From Desulfocapsa sp. (GTDB lineage: Bacteria; Desulfobacterota; Desulfobulbia; Desulfobulbales; Desulfocapsaceae), in assembly GCA_029942265.1 (NCBI GenBank), contig JAOZTO010000173.1, positions 1 to 5,841 on the forward strand: 5,841 nt of DNA, written 5' to 3'. The number at the start of each line of letters is the position of its first letter. Position 1 is the first letter of the stretch. A program made the translations under genes and the position numbers. Under the pieces are notes generated by a model. That model worked only from the letters and a program-made list of their open reading frames with translations, made no database searches and was not told where the DNA came from. Below are positions 5,797 through 5,841 of this stretch, piece after piece.

Positions 5797-5841
5797 ATGT
5801 TTGGATAGTGCCCCAGGTTCGCTTGATCCGGCTTGTGAACT
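5748..5841 (+). repeat. Hairpin repeat, copy C, two tandem units running to the window edge
   Basis: TGTAAATATTCGG (5748-5760) recurs as TGTAAATGTTTGG (5792-5804), a 44-base period. In the first unit TTCGG (5756-5760) can pair with TTGAA (5786-5790) and GGTT (5760-5763) with AACC (5781-5784), sharing one base. The second unit continues with GTGCC, a loop, GATCCGGC and GTGAAC, and the final T at 5841 would begin a third 13-mer, so the array probably continues. It aligns with copy A, and more loosely with the REP-like hairpin beyond it (GATCCGG at 5825-5831 against AATCCGG at 1611-1617). The first unit overlaps the end of the regulator gene. Confidence 0.75.

Noticed and set aside
5308..5841. 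Integron attC sites
   Set aside because: Gene-then-palindrome spacing is suggestive, but the conserved attC end boxes and a GTT core are missing and no integrase is present.
1531..5841. CRISPR array
   Set aside because: The repeats are too few, too divergent and not separated by unique spacers of even length, and no cas gene is seen.

Overview
The window carries five complete protein genes, all on the + strand, in moderately AT-rich DNA. It reads like a Gram-negative, probably anaerobic, member of the former Deltaproteobacteria (Desulfobacterota). That placement is inferred from the gene combination (NhaD antiporter, sigma54 activator without receiver domain, small NifX-like protein, Cache histidine kinase, free-standing receiver) and from general resemblance to such clusters in sulfate reducers. 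No rRNA, tRNA or taxonomic marker is present to prove it.

Layout: bases 1-65 may hold the last codons of an upstream gene. An NhaD-type Na+/H+ antiporter follows (78-1529). Next comes a 183-base gap (1530-1712) with a structured repeat, a strong REP-like hairpin and a possible sigma54 promoter. A tightly packed signalling operon begins at 1713: PAS-AAA+-Fis enhancer-binding protein (1713-3131), NifX/NifB-C-like protein (3142-3495, 10 bases later) and membrane histidine kinase (3492-5312, ATGA overlap). After a 70-base gap made largely of another repeat copy comes a stand-alone response regulator (5383-5796). The window ends inside a third repeat copy.

How the genes may work together (inference): the kinase senses a periplasmic ligand through a Cache domain and phosphorylates the single-domain regulator. 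The activator has no receiver of its own, so it is probably controlled through its PAS domain or by partner proteins, and it drives sigma54 promoters, perhaps including its own. The NifX-like protein may add a metal-cluster or redox input. The antiporter next door is a plausible but unproven target.

The least ordinary feature is a family of about 44-base hairpin units at the 3' ends of nhaD, the kinase gene and the regulator gene. Each unit starts with a TGTAA-type 13-mer and ends in CA(C/T)TGAAC. The stem sequences differ between copies while pairing is kept. In two of the three places the repeat supplies the stop codon, and in the regulator it also encodes the last 15 or so residues. A perfect 12-base dyad inside the activator gene and a Walker B Asp-to-Thr change in its AAA+ domain also deserve attention.
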